Shown here: one piece after another, positions 1 to 8,029 of the stretch
Layout of the letters: each line of letters begins with the position of its first letter
How positions within the stretch are numbered: position 1 is the first letter of the stretch
DNA from: Alphaproteobacteria bacterium
GTDB lineage: Bacteria; Myxococcota_A; UBA796; GCA-2862545
Direction of reading: 5' to 3'
Length of the DNA stretch: 21,799 nt
Assembly: GCA_020632885.1 (NCBI GenBank)
Contig: JACKEQ010000053.1
Location: forward strand, 1-21,799
Position numbers and translations under genes: made by a program
Notes under the pieces: model-generated
Databases searched by the model: none
Told to the model about the DNA's origin: nothing
What the model saw: the letters and a program-made list of their open reading frames with translations, nothing else

Positions 1-2
1 GA

Positions 3-476
3 TCACTCGATCGGCGCTTCGGCGACGGCGTGCACGGTGCCCCGCCCATCGAAGATGGCGTCCACGGTGATCCGCACGAGCTCCTGCCCGTCCACGAACA
101 TGCGGTCCACCCGGACCTCGGCGGACTGGGCGGGCTCGTCGAAGTCGGCCCAGCCGTCCTCGGGGCCCGTGCAGCCGATCACGCTGCCGTCCTCCACCAC
201 GACCTCACCGCTCTCGTCGACCATCGCGAACACGCCCACCATGGCCCAGCCGTACGGGCCCACCGCGTGCAGGCTCATGTCGAACCAGTCGCTCGTCTTC
301 CAGAGGTAGCCGCGCTCCGCACGGTCGTCGAAGGAGCCGACCTCCGGCATCCGGTCGGTGACCATGCGCCCCTGGACATCCTCGTCCATGTTCGGCACGC
401 CGAGGAGCGTGTCGTTGCTGGAGCAGGCCGCGGCGAGCGTGGCGACGGTGAGCAGGGCGAGCGTGCGGAGGGTCAT
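3..476 (-). CDS. Small lipoprotein of unknown function
   Basis: A 157-residue protein that I do not recognise. The N-terminus is a lipoprotein signal peptide: Arg4, a hydrophobic core, then a lipobox ending LAAAC with the acylated Cys at residue 18, so the mature protein should be membrane-anchored. The mature part is acidic and rich in aromatic residues in its middle (YLWKTSDWFD, then VGPYGWAMVG) with alternating hydrophobic stretches that suggest a small beta-rich domain; one further Cys lies in the sequence VIGCTGPEDG. The start is ATG with a GGAG about 8 bases upstream. It lies 30 bases downstream of the deaminase gene on the same strand, so it may be the last gene of that operon. Nothing in the sequence points to a substrate or partner. 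Confidence 0.8.
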   Translation of the reverse strand: MTLRTLALLTVATLAAACSSNDTLLGVPNMDEDVQGRMVTDRMPEVGSFDDRAERGYLWKTSDWFDMSLHAVGPYGWAMVGVFAMVDESGEVVVEDGSVIGCTGPEDGWADFDEPAQSAEVRVDRMFVDGQELVRITVDAIFDGRGTVHAVAEAPIE

Positions 477-506
477 GCGGAGCTCCAGGGTGGCCCCCCG
501 ATTCTC

Positions 507-1526
507 TCATCCGGCGACGAAGGCGTCCACCTCGGCCATGAGCTCCCGCTTTCGGGCCTCGGGCAGGAAGGCCGCCTCGAAGCTGTTGCGCGCGAACGTG
601 GCGAGCGTGGCGCGGTCGAGGCCGAGGGCGACGGCCGTCTCCAGGAAGTTCTGCGCGATGTAGCCGCCGAAGTAGGCGGGGTCGTCGGAGTTGAGCGTGA
701 CCACCACACCCGCCTCGTGGAGCCCGGCCAGCGTGTGGTCGCGCAGGTGACCGAACACCTTCAGGGCCGTGTTCGACAGCGGGCACACCGTGAGCGGGAT
801 GCGCCCCTCCACCAGCCGCCGCACGAGGGCGGGGTCCTCGATGGAGCGCACGCCGTGGTCGACGCGCTCCACGCGCAGCAGGTCGAGCGCCTCGTACACG
901 TAGGCCGGAGGGCCCTCCTCGCCCGCGTGGGCCACGACGTGCAGGCCGGCCTCCCGGGCCAGGGCGAACACCCGCTGGAAGCCGCTCGGCGGGAACCCCA
1001 CCTCGGAGCTGTCGAGGCCCACGCCGACGAGCCGATGGAGGTGCGGCCGGGCCTCCTCGAAGGTCGCCAGCGCCGCGTCCTCCGGGAGATGGCGCAGGAA
1101 GCAGAGGATGATGCCGTAGCTCACGCCCAGCTCGTCCTCCCCGCGCTTCAGCGCGCGCTCGATGCCGTCGAGGACGGTGGCGAAGGGCACGCCGCGGTCG
1201 GTGTGGGTCTGAGGGTCGAAGAAGATCTCGACGTGCCGCACGCCGTCCGCGGCCGCGCGGAGCAGGTACGCCCACGTGAGGTCGAAGAAGTCGGCCTCGT
1301 GGAGCAGGACGCCGGCCCCCTCGTAGTAGATGTCGAGGAACGACTGCAGGTCGGTGAACGCGTAGGCCTCGCGGAGGGCCTCCACGGTCGGGAAGCGCAG
1401 CGGGACCCCATTGCGGGCGGCGATGGCGAACAGGAGCTCGGGCTCGAAGGTGCCTTCGATGTGCAGGTGGAGCTCAGCCTTGGGCAGGCCCTGGCAGAAG
1501 TCGCGCAAGCTCTCGGTCGATCGCAT
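507..1526 (-). CDS. Adenine deaminase (adenosine/adenine deaminase family, type 2)
   Basis: A 339-residue cytosolic TIM-barrel metal hydrolase predicted to convert adenine to hypoxanthine and ammonia for purine salvage. Metal ligands are visible as HLH at residues 20-22 and His200 in HAGEEG, where Glu203 is the catalytic acid. Asp281-Asp282 lie in the SDDP motif. Features favouring adenine over adenosine as substrate are HLHIEGT near the start (true adenosine deaminases usually have HLHLDGS), SNTALKVF, and NSDDPAYFGGY, which I associate with the prokaryotic and fungal adenine deaminase branch. Length is normal. The ATG has a strong GGGAGG a few bases upstream and sits the usual distance before the HLH motif, so I trust it although it overlaps the upstream gene by 53 bases. 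An automatic pipeline may label this add (adenosine deaminase). Confidence 0.9.
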   Translation of the reverse strand: MRSTESLRDFCQGLPKAELHLHIEGTFEPELLFAIAARNGVPLRFPTVEALREAYAFTDLQSFLDIYYEGAGVLLHEADFFDLTWAYLLRAAADGVRHVEIFFDPQTHTDRGVPFATVLDGIERALKRGEDELGVSYGIILCFLRHLPEDAALATFEEARPHLHRLVGVGLDSSEVGFPPSGFQRVFALAREAGLHVVAHAGEEGPPAYVYEALDLLRVERVDHGVRSIEDPALVRRLVEGRIPLTVCPLSNTALKVFGHLRDHTLAGLHEAGVVVTLNSDDPAYFGGYIAQNFLETAVALGLDRATLATFARNSFEAAFLPEARKRELMAEVDAFVAG

Positions 1527-2268
1527 CCCATCCTCCCGGGGGCCTGTGGTGGCGCCTCACGATGTCGCGGAGCGCGGACGCGGCACCGCTGCGGGCGGCC
1601 ACGGCACGACGACCCAGCTCCGTCCGCACATCATAGAGCGCCTGACGATCCTCCTGGGTCTCGGACGGCCGATTCGCGAGCTGCTCGACCAGATCGTACT
1701 GGCTGGCGGCGGCCAGACGGGCCCGCACCCGCACGAAGCCCTTCCGGAGCGAGGTGCGCGTGCAGTGCGGCAGGCCAGCGCGCGCCCCGAGCTGCTTGCA
1801 CAGGCGGCCGATGGCCTGGAGGTCGCGGGCGAGCACGATCTCCTGGTGCAGCGCCCGGAGCTCCGGGCCGTCCTCCGGGAGGCCGGCGAGGTCGGACGGG
1901 CGGAGCCGCTCGAGCTCCGCCACCACCTTCTGATCGCTCACGAACCCGGGCTCTCTCCGGCTGTCGAGCCACACGCGCATCTGTCGTGCGTGGTCGCCCA
2001 TCGCCAGGGTGGCAGCCACGGCGGCGTCGTACTCGGCACGCTCGCGCGCCTCCCGCTCGGCGAGGGTCCCGGAGAGCCAGAGCCCGAAGCGCACGACGGG
2101 CCGCTCGATCCAGTCGACGTCCTCGCGCTCCGCAGCCGCGATGGCCCCGAGCCGCTCGACCTCCGCGTCGAGCTCGCGGAGGTGGAGGATCAGGCCGCTC
2201 TGCTCCTCTTCGGTGAGCGGCTGACGGCGGAGGGTCCGGAGGAGCGCCTCGAGCCCACTGTTCCTCAC
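1474..2268 (-). CDS. Hypothetical helical protein between globin and deaminase genes
   Basis: A 264-residue protein that I do not recognise. It has no signal peptide or clear membrane segment and is rich in Arg, Glu, Ala and Leu, with long amphipathic helical stretches such as LILHLRELDAEVERLG and LAEREARERAEYDAAVAATL, so it is probably a soluble, largely alpha-helical protein. The open frame continues far upstream, but that part is antisense or out of frame to the globin and surface-protein genes. The chosen start is the GTG at 2268, which overlaps the globin stop as GTGA, the same junction used by the previous gene pair; no strong Shine-Dalgarno sequence is seen, so translation probably depends on coupling. 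The last 53 bases overlap the deaminase gene. The coding assignment rests on the operon position and on a protein composition that looks natural only from this start. Confidence 0.7.
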   Translation of the reverse strand: MRNSGLEALLRTLRRQPLTEEEQSGLILHLRELDAEVERLGAIAAAEREDVDWIERPVVRFGLWLSGTLAEREARERAEYDAAVAATLAMGDHARQMRVWLDSRREPGFVSDQKVVAELERLRPSDLAGLPEDGPELRALHQEIVLARDLQAIGRLCKQLGARAGLPHCTRTSLRKGFVRVRARLAAASQYDLVEQLANRPSETQEDRQALYDVRTELGRRAVAARSGAASALRDIVRRHHRPPGGWDAIDRELARLLPGPAQG

Positions 2269-2645
2269 CGGTTGACCATGTGGTCTGCGACCGCCGCGAA
2301 GCGCTCCCGGAACCACCCGCGGTGCGCGGGGTCCTCCACGACAGCCTCGAGGGCCACGTCCATGCACCGCATCCACGCATCCCGGGCCGCGACGTCCACG
2401 GCGAACGGGAAGTGCCGACGGCGCAGCATGGGGTGACCGTAGCGCTCGATGTAGAGCTGGGGCCCACCGGTCCAGCCGCTCACGAACCGGAACAGCTTGT
2501 CGCGGGCCTCCGTGAGGTCGGGAGCGTGCATGGCGCGGAGGGTGGCCACCTCCGGCTCCCCGCTGTCCATGGCGTCGTAGAACGCGTCCACGAGGGCACG
2601 CACGCCCGCCTCGCCTCCGAGCGCGGCGTAGGGGTCGAAGCTCAC
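2265..2645 (-). CDS. Group II truncated haemoglobin
   Basis: A 126-residue haem protein of the truncated (2/2) globin family, group II (TrHbO/YjbI-like). Key residues can be read directly: Phe22-Tyr23 in AFYDAM at the B9/B10 positions, the segment YGHPMLRRRH with the proximal haem ligand His78, and Trp91 (G8) in RDAWMRCM. The SGWTGGPQLYIERYGHP stretch is typical of group II. Group II globins bind oxygen tightly and have been linked to oxygen or nitric-oxide chemistry and redox protection, but the role here is unknown. The start is GTG at 2645, overlapping the TGA of the upstream surface-protein gene, with GGAGG eight bases before it inside that gene. Coupling of a cytosolic globin to a secreted calcium-repeat protein is unusual. 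Confidence 0.93.
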   Translation of the reverse strand: MSFDPYAALGGEAGVRALVDAFYDAMDSGEPEVATLRAMHAPDLTEARDKLFRFVSGWTGGPQLYIERYGHPMLRRRHFPFAVDVAARDAWMRCMDVALEAVVEDPAHRGWFRERFAAVADHMVNR

Positions 2646-5608
2646 CCGGCGCGCCTCCGCAGACCGACCGCCAGCAGACCGAGGAGCCAGAGCGCTCCGG
2701 GGGCCCCTCCCGACGCGTCGCAGCCGAAGCCGTAGCTCGGCGCGCCGCTCGGCGAGGGTGCGTCCACCCCGCCCGCATCGAGGTAGTCGGGCTGGTCGTC
2801 GCCGTCGGCGTCCTGGCCCTCGCGCCCGTCCACCACACCGTCGTCGTCCGCGTCGGGGTCGAGCCGGTTGTCGAGGCCATCGCCGTCGTAGTCGCCCTCG
2901 GCCTCGTCGATCGTCGCGAGCCCATCGTTGTCGTCGTCGGGATCCAGGGCGTCGATCAGCCCGTCGCCATCGGAGTCCACGGGACCGTTCGCCAGCTCCA
3001 CACCGTCGGGGATGCCGTCGTCGTCGGAGTCGGGGTCGAGGGGGTCGGTGCCCGCGGCGTACTCGTCGGGATCGAGCGCACCGTCACCGTCGGAGTCGAT
3101 GAGCAGCGGGGCGTCGTCGTCGTCCAGGTAGTCGATGATGCCGTCGAAGTCCCGGTCGTCGTCGAGCACCGTGCCCGAGCCGTCGCGGTCCTCGTCCGCC
3201 GTGGGCACGCCGTCGTTGTCGTCGTCGTCGTCGAGCGCATCGATGATCCCGTCGCCATCGGAGTCGCCGTCCACCTCGTCGATGGTGGGCAGGGTGTCGC
3301 CGTCGTCGTCGGGATCGATGATGTCCGGGAGGTCGTCACCGTCGGTGTTCACGGTGGGCGAGCCGTAGGGGTTCTCCACAGCGTCGGGCCGGCCGTCTCC
3401 ATCGGAGTCCGGCGAGTTGGGGTTGGAGCCCAGGTTGGCCTCCAGGGTGTCCGGGAGGCCGTCCAGGTCGGCGTCGCCGCCGGGCCCGAGGTCCCAGGTG
3501 TCGAGGAAGTCCGGGATGCCATCCCCGTCGGCATCCCCGGTTCCGTCCGTGCTGTCGAGGATGCCGTTCCCATCGGAGTCGAGGTCGACGTTGTTGGGGA
3601 AGCCGTCGCCGTCCGCGTCCCCGCCACCCTCGATGAGGCTCGAGATGCCGTCGTTGTCGTCGTCCGGGTCGTTCCAGTCCGGCAGCGTGTCGTTGTCGGA
3701 GTCCACACCCGAGCCCGCGAACTCCACACCATCGAGGATGCCGTCGTTGTCGGCGTCGGGGTCGAGGTACGGCATGCCGACCGCCACCTCGACGGCCGTG
3801 TCCAGCCCGTCGCCGTCGTCGTCGGCGTCGAGGTAGTTCGGCGTCTGGTCGTTGTCGGTGTCGGCATCGGGGCCCTCGGTGAGGGTCGGCACGCCGTCGT
3901 TGTCGTCGTCCGTGTCGTACCGGTCGGGCGACAGATCGCCGTCCGTGTCGAGCCCGTTCTCGAGGAGGCTCGGGATCCCGTCGTTGTCGTCGTCGTCGTC
4001 CAGCGGGTTGATCAGACCGTCGTTGTCGAAGTCGCCGGGGTCCTCGTCGGCGTCGTCCACCCCGTCGCCGTCGGAGTCCGCGAGGCAGGGGTCCGTGCCG
4101 AGGGCATCCTCCTCGTCGGCGTTCAGACCGTCGCCGTCCTCGTCGTCTCCACCGAGGCCACCGAAGCCGTCGCAGTCGCTGTCGACGCCGTCACCGCAGA
4201 CCTCCGTGGCTCCGGGATGCACCGTGGGCGCGCTGTCGTCGCAGTCGCCGTCGAGCACCGCCGCGGCGCAGGCCGGGAAGGGCGCCCCCACGCCGTAGCC
4301 GTCGTTGTCGGCGTCCGTGTAGGTCTGCACGAACGTGCCGATGGTGTTCGACGTGTCGTCGCAGTCGAGGATCGCGGAGATGCCGTCGGAGTCGGCGTCC
4401 GCGTAGAGCGTGGGATCTCCGGAGGGCCCCGCGTGGGCCCCGATGTCGCTGCGGCTCCCGTCGGGGTCGTTGCGGGCGGGGTCGCCGTGGTCCACCGCGG
4501 CACTCCACGGCTCGGGCACCGGCACCTGGCAGTTGGCCGAGGAAAGGGCGGCGTTGCCGTAGCGCGACGTGGGCTCGGAGGGCTCCGAGGTGTTGTTCTC
4601 CCAGAGGTTGTACGTTCCCACCGGCCCGTTCCAGACCGGCCCGACGTTGTCGGCGAACAGGGAGTTGGTGGGCCCGCTGACCGTGGTCCCGGCAGCACCG
4701 GTGGTGGCGGTGTTCTCGAGGAACGTGCTCTGCCGGACGACGACGGATGCGCTGGTGAGGGACACGCCGCCGCCCGAGGTCGCCGTGTTGTCGAAGAAGT
4801 GCAGGTTGGTGAGCGTGCCCGGGCCGTGCATCAGCAGGCCGCCGCCGTTGGCCGTCGCGAGGTTGGTGCAGAACCGGCTGTTGGAGACGTTCACCGTGCC
4901 GTCGCCTGCGATTCCCCCGCCCTGGCTGGCGAGGTTGTCGCGGAACAGGGTGTCCGACACCGTGATGGAGCCGGAGGGGCCGACGTAGATCCCGCCCCCG
5001 TCCACACCCTCGTTCAGGCGGAAGGTGGACGAGGTGATCGACGCGCTCCCGCTCAGGACGGCGAGCGCTCCGCCGTCGTCCGTGCTGGTGCCGTCGCGCA
5101 GCGTGCTGTCGGAGATGGTGACCGACCCTCCGTTCACGCGCACCAGCGCGCCGGGGACGCCCGTGGACCGGTCGTGCAGCGACGAGGTGTCGACCACCAG
5201 GGTGCCGGCGAGGACGTCGAACAGCGGGCCGTTGGCCGTGGACCCCGGCGTGCCCGTGACGTCGACGTTGAAGATCTCGGCGGACCCGGACGCGACGACC
5301 ACGGTGCTGGACCCCAGGGCGAGATCGATGTCGCGCACCGTGAGATCGGTCGAGGCGAAGGAGATCGAGCCCGTTCCGACCGTGGCGAGCACGGCGCCAG
5401 GCGCACCCTGGATCGTCACGGCCTTCGTGAGCGACACCTCCCCGGTGACGTCCAGTGTGTCGTAGATCAGCAGTGTGTCGCCCGTCGCGGCAGCCGTGTG
5501 GGCGGACGACAGGGTGGTGTGATCGCATCCACCGGCCCCGGTGTCCGCGGTGGAGCAGACGGTGAGGGTCGCGGCGAGCGCGCCATGGACGTGAAGCAGG
5601 AGTACCAT
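2642..5608 (-). CDS. Secreted beta-helix/thrombospondin type 3 repeat protein with MYXO-CTERM-like tail
   Basis: A protein of about 988 residues, probably displayed on the cell surface. In order: a short signal peptide (cleavage near residue 13 after ALA); residues ~20-350 with repeated GGG-containing units of the polymorphic outer-membrane/right-handed beta-helix type (for example DGGGIYVGPSGSITVSDTLF); residues ~400-485 with a MopE-like metal-binding motif around VCGDGVDSDCDG; residues ~486-955 with about 28 Asp-rich thrombospondin type 3 calcium motifs of the form DxDxDG; and a tail with GC at 962-963, a hydrophobic segment and RRR at 984-986, matching the MYXO-CTERM pattern removed by myxosortase. 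Calcium should stiffen the repeat region. I start at the ATG at 5608; the in-frame GTG at 5626 would add MRYHAP with a positive charge and is a fair alternative. First gene of the leftward operon. Confidence 0.88.
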   Translation of the reverse strand: MVLLLHVHGALAATLTVCSTADTGAGGCDHTTLSSAHTAAATGDTLLIYDTLDVTGEVSLTKAVTIQGAPGAVLATVGTGSISFASTDLTVRDIDLALGSSTVVVASGSAEIFNVDVTGTPGSTANGPLFDVLAGTLVVDTSSLHDRSTGVPGALVRVNGGSVTISDSTLRDGTSTDDGGALAVLSGSASITSSTFRLNEGVDGGGIYVGPSGSITVSDTLFRDNLASQGGGIAGDGTVNVSNSRFCTNLATANGGGLLMHGPGTLTNLHFFDNTATSGGGVSLTSASVVVRQSTFLENTATTGAAGTTVSGPTNSLFADNVGPVWNGPVGTYNLWENNTSEPSEPTSRYGNAALSSANCQVPVPEPWSAAVDHGDPARNDPDGSRSDIGAHAGPSGDPTLYADADSDGISAILDCDDTSNTIGTFVQTYTDADNDGYGVGAPFPACAAAVLDGDCDDSAPTVHPGATEVCGDGVDSDCDGFGGLGGDDEDGDGLNADEEDALGTDPCLADSDGDGVDDADEDPGDFDNDGLINPLDDDDDNDGIPSLLENGLDTDGDLSPDRYDTDDDNDGVPTLTEGPDADTDNDQTPNYLDADDDGDGLDTAVEVAVGMPYLDPDADNDGILDGVEFAGSGVDSDNDTLPDWNDPDDDNDGISSLIEGGGDADGDGFPNNVDLDSDGNGILDSTDGTGDADGDGIPDFLDTWDLGPGGDADLDGLPDTLEANLGSNPNSPDSDGDGRPDAVENPYGSPTVNTDGDDLPDIIDPDDDGDTLPTIDEVDGDSDGDGIIDALDDDDDNDGVPTADEDRDGSGTVLDDDRDFDGIIDYLDDDDAPLLIDSDGDGALDPDEYAAGTDPLDPDSDDDGIPDGVELANGPVDSDGDGLIDALDPDDDNDGLATIDEAEGDYDGDGLDNRLDPDADDDGVVDGREGQDADGDDQPDYLDAGGVDAPSPSGAPSYGFGCDASGGAPGALWLLGLLAVGLRRRAG
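2730..4150 (-). repeat. Tandem thrombospondin type 3 (calcium-binding) repeat region
   Basis: Within the surface-protein gene, about 28 degenerate units encode Asp-rich motifs, with units of the DSDGDGxxD kind often followed by DDDNDGxxT, separated by short linkers. On the plus strand they appear as recurring GTCGTCGTCG and CCGTCGCCGTCGG runs. Units differ in sequence and linker length, so this is an old, diverged protein repeat and not a fresh DNA satellite. Confidence 0.85.
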
Positions 5609-5614
5609 GGGCGC

Positions 5615-6877
5615 ATGGTACCGCACGGAAGAGCCGTCAGGCCGGGAATCTGGAGGTCCGTCGGGCCCGCCGTGGCCGCGATCGCAGCGGCCTGTGGACC
5701 CCGACCCACGCCCTGGGAGCCCCCGCCCCCCGTGGAGCTGGACGGGCCCACGCTCATGGACGCGACCGCCGAGCTGTTGGACGTCGGGCCCCGCCTGGTC
5801 GGCACCCCGGCGGAGGTCGAGGCCACCGACGTGGTCGTGCGGCTGTTCCAGGACGCCGGGATGCAGGACGTGCGGCGCGAGGCGTTCGTGTGGGACGCCT
5901 GGCAGCCGGGCACGGCAGCGGTGGAGGTCGCAGGCGCCCGCTACCCGGCCGAGCCGCTCTCCCCCACCCCGCCGCTCGCGGGGGTCACGGGGCTGCTGGC
6001 GCTGGAGACCGATGCCGACGTCACGGATCGGATCGTGATCGCCACGAGCGCGGGCACGAGCCGGGGTGCCCAGGCGCTGCTGCTGCGGGCGGCCGGCGCC
6101 GCGGGCATGGTGCGGGTGAGCGAGCGCCACGACGACGAGGACGGCGGGCCTCTGGTGGAGGTCGGGCACACCTTCGTGGGCGTGCGCTGGCCGAGCCTCG
6201 CCGTGGACGCCGACGTGGGGGCCGAGCTGCGCGCACACGTCGGAGAGCCTGCGACCGTGACGGCAGCATCGGAGGTCCTGGAGGGCCACACGAGTTGGAA
6301 CGTGGTGGGCGACATCCCGGGCACGGGACCCGGGCTGGTGATCGTGACCGCCCACCTCGACTCGTGGCACCTCTCGGAGTCGGCCGCCGACAACGCGCTC
6401 GGTGTGGGCGCCATGGTGGTGATGGCCCGGAAGCTCGCAGAGGGGGCATGGCCGACGGCCACCGTGCGGTTCGTGGCCACCGGCGGCGAGGAGCAGGGGC
6501 TCCAGGGCGCCCTCGCCTACGTGCAGGCCCACCCGGTCGAGGCGGGGAGCGCCCAGCTCCTCCTGAACCTCGATGTGATGTGGTCACCCGAGGGCACGTT
6601 CGTGGTCATGAGCGACGAGGACCGCTGGACGGACCTCGCCCTCGACACGGCCCGCGCGGAGGGGATCCAGGGCGTGGATGGTGGGAGCCCGAACCCGAGC
6701 TCCGACAACTTCCCGTTCCAGATCGCCGGCAGCCCCGCCTTCTGGGCGGGCCGCTTCGGCTGGCGGGAGTACCACACGCGCTCCGACCTCCTCGAGCGTC
6801 TCGAGCCCGAGGAGGCGGCAGCGTCGCTGCGCGTGCAGTGGGCCGTGCTGGCCTCCGAGGCCTACGGGCCCCGGTAG
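5615..6877 (+). CDS. M28-family zinc aminopeptidase-like lipoprotein
   Basis: A 420-residue secreted metallopeptidase of the M28 family (aminopeptidase Y/S, glutamate carboxypeptidase-like). The N-terminus is a lipoprotein signal with lipobox IAAAC and Cys27, followed by a Pro-rich linker. Two-zinc active-site residues are all visible: His247 and Asp249 in TAHLDSW, Asp259 in SAADNALG, the Glu292-Glu293 pair in GGEEQG, Asp320 in LNLDVM and His387 in YHTRSD. The segment around residues 125-190 (LLALETDADVTDRIVIATSA, then LRAAGAAGMVRV) resembles the PA-domain insert found in many M28 enzymes. It probably trims peptides outside the inner membrane. Start: ATG at 5615, with a CAGGAG about 12 bases upstream; only six bases separate it from the start of the divergent surface-protein gene. 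Confidence 0.9.
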   Translation: MVPHGRAVRPGIWRSVGPAVAAIAAACGPRPTPWEPPPPVELDGPTLMDATAELLDVGPRLVGTPAEVEATDVVVRLFQDAGMQDVRREAFVWDAWQPGTAAVEVAGARYPAEPLSPTPPLAGVTGLLALETDADVTDRIVIATSAGTSRGAQALLLRAAGAAGMVRVSERHDDEDGGPLVEVGHTFVGVRWPSLAVDADVGAELRAHVGEPATVTAASEVLEGHTSWNVVGDIPGTGPGLVIVTAHLDSWHLSESAADNALGVGAMVVMARKLAEGAWPTATVRFVATGGEEQGLQGALAYVQAHPVEAGSAQLLLNLDVMWSPEGTFVVMSDEDRWTDLALDTARAEGIQGVDGGSPNPSSDNFPFQIAGSPAFWAGRFGWREYHTRSDLLERLEPEEAAASLRVQWAVLASEAYGPR

Positions 6878-6887
6878 GCCCGCGGAG
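6853..6887. terminator. Possible bidirectional terminator hairpin between convergent genes
   Basis: The inverted repeat GGCCTAC (6859-6865) / GTAGGCC (6874-6880) with an 8-base GC loop is extended by CTCCG (6853-6857) / CGGAG (6883-6887) across a small internal bulge. It covers the stop codon of the M28 gene and the 12-base gap before the stop of the convergent lipoprotein gene. There is no T-run on either side, so a classical intrinsic terminator is not shown. Confidence 0.4.
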
Positions 6888-6889
6888 CC

Positions 6890-8029
6890 TCAGCGACGGG
6901 CGCCGGGGCTCGGGGTCTCGGCGCGGTCACCGCAGAAGCAGCGGCGCGTGGGATCCGCGTCGACGCCCTGGTAGTCACACTGGAGACCCTGGTCGCGCAG
7001 CGCCCGGACCTCCTCACGGCAGAAGTCGAGCAGGCCGGAGCCGCTGCAGTAGGTCTCCTCGAAGTCCTCGGACCCCGGGTAGGAGCGACCCTCCTGGTAG
7101 CCGTAGTACAGGTTCGCGCCCTCGCCCTCGGCCTTGGCCGGGAGGGCCTCACCGGTGATGACGCACTCCTGGTTCACGCCCGTGTTGCCGATGCCCACGG
7201 GAGCCATGAGGCCGACGAGGCTGTCGGTGGCGCCGTCACAGGGGCCGTTGGACACGACGAAGCCGAACGCGAGCCGACCGTCGTCGCGCGGGAGCGAGAA
7301 GGCCTCGAGGGCCGCCGTGTAGGAGACACCGGGCTGCGTGTTGCGCACGGTGCAGTACTCGACGGAGGCCCGGCCCGCGTGGGGCTCCTGGTTCTGGTAG
7401 TCGTTGAGGGGCTTGCACGCGACGAGGTCGATGGCCACGCCGTTGCCGAGGTCGTCGGCGTACTGCACCTCGAAGCCACCCATGCGGAGGCCGGGCGTGC
7501 CGCGGTAGTACACGGAGAGACCGACGCGCAGGTCGATGTCGCCGTCGTCGTAGACGTTGTCCGGGAACCGGTACTGTGCGCTCGGCGAGATCGTGCTCAC
7601 GGACTGCGGCCAGTAGACCAGCTCGGGGTCGACGAAGATGCAGATGTCGCCGCCGTTGCCGAAGAACTCGAACGTCGCGCCCGACGGGAAGGGCTCGGAG
7701 TTGGGACCGACCTCCGCGTACGTGGTCGCGGCGAGCACGGCAGCGCGTCCGTCGTCCTGGAGAGCCTCGAGGTCGTCCTGGAGCTGAGCGAGCTCGGCAT
7801 CCTGGGCGGGCGTCCGGTTGTCGGTGTTGGCGAGCACCGTGATCTGCTCACGGATGTCCGTCATCTGGGCGAGGTTCAGCTCGACGGGCTCGAAGGCGCC
7901 GCCGCTCTGGGCCTTGAGGTCGATGACGCCCGGAGCGTCCTCGGTCGGGCTGTGGAACAGGAAGTCCCCGTCGTATCCACACCCGCTGACCGCGAGCAGA
8001 GCGAGGGCCATTGCGTTGGAGGTCCTCAT
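6890..8029 (-). CDS. Lipoprotein of unknown function, third gene of TonB receptor operon
   Basis: A 379-residue protein that I cannot assign to a family. It starts with a lipoprotein signal (Arg2, hydrophobic core, lipobox AVSGC, Cys17). Residues ~50-100 form a likely helical or coiled-coil stretch (for example LAQLQDDLEALQDDGRAAVLA). The rest looks beta-rich, with alternating patterns such as DIDLRVGLSVYYRG and DGRLAFGFVVS. Cysteines recur through the second half and cluster near the C-terminus, suggesting disulfides in an exported domain. The ATG overlaps the upstream lipoprotein's TGA as ATGA, with GAGG seven bases before it, so the two lipoproteins should be made in step. Its place behind a TonB-dependent receptor suggests an accessory role at the outer membrane, possibly substrate binding; that is inference only. 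Confidence 0.82.
   Translation of the reverse strand: MRTSNAMALALLAVSGCGYDGDFLFHSPTEDAPGVIDLKAQSGGAFEPVELNLAQMTDIREQITVLANTDNRTPAQDAELAQLQDDLEALQDDGRAAVLAATTYAEVGPNSEPFPSGATFEFFGNGGDICIFVDPELVYWPQSVSTISPSAQYRFPDNVYDDGDIDLRVGLSVYYRGTPGLRMGGFEVQYADDLGNGVAIDLVACKPLNDYQNQEPHAGRASVEYCTVRNTQPGVSYTAALEAFSLPRDDGRLAFGFVVSNGPCDGATDSLVGLMAPVGIGNTGVNQECVITGEALPAKAEGEGANLYYGYQEGRSYPGSEDFEETYCSGSGLLDFCREEVRALRDQGLQCDYQGVDADPTRRCFCGDRAETPSPGARR

Noticed and set aside
507..1526. Classical adenosine deaminase
   Set aside because: The IEGT, SNTALKVF and DPAYFGGY motifs fit the adenine deaminase branch better; adenosine use is not excluded without assay.
30..2216. Long plus-strand open frame across the deaminase region
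   Set aside because: His/Val/Glu/Arg-rich shadow of the GC-rich deaminase and helical-protein genes, no domain.
2642..6532. Open frame extending the surface protein upstream to 6532
   Set aside because: The extra ~308 residues are antisense to the M28 peptidase, whose active-site motifs are intact; a signal peptide begins at 5608 (or 5626).
4217..6877. Open frame extending the peptidase upstream to 4217
   Set aside because: The upstream part is antisense to the surface-protein repeats; the lipoprotein signal starts at 5615.
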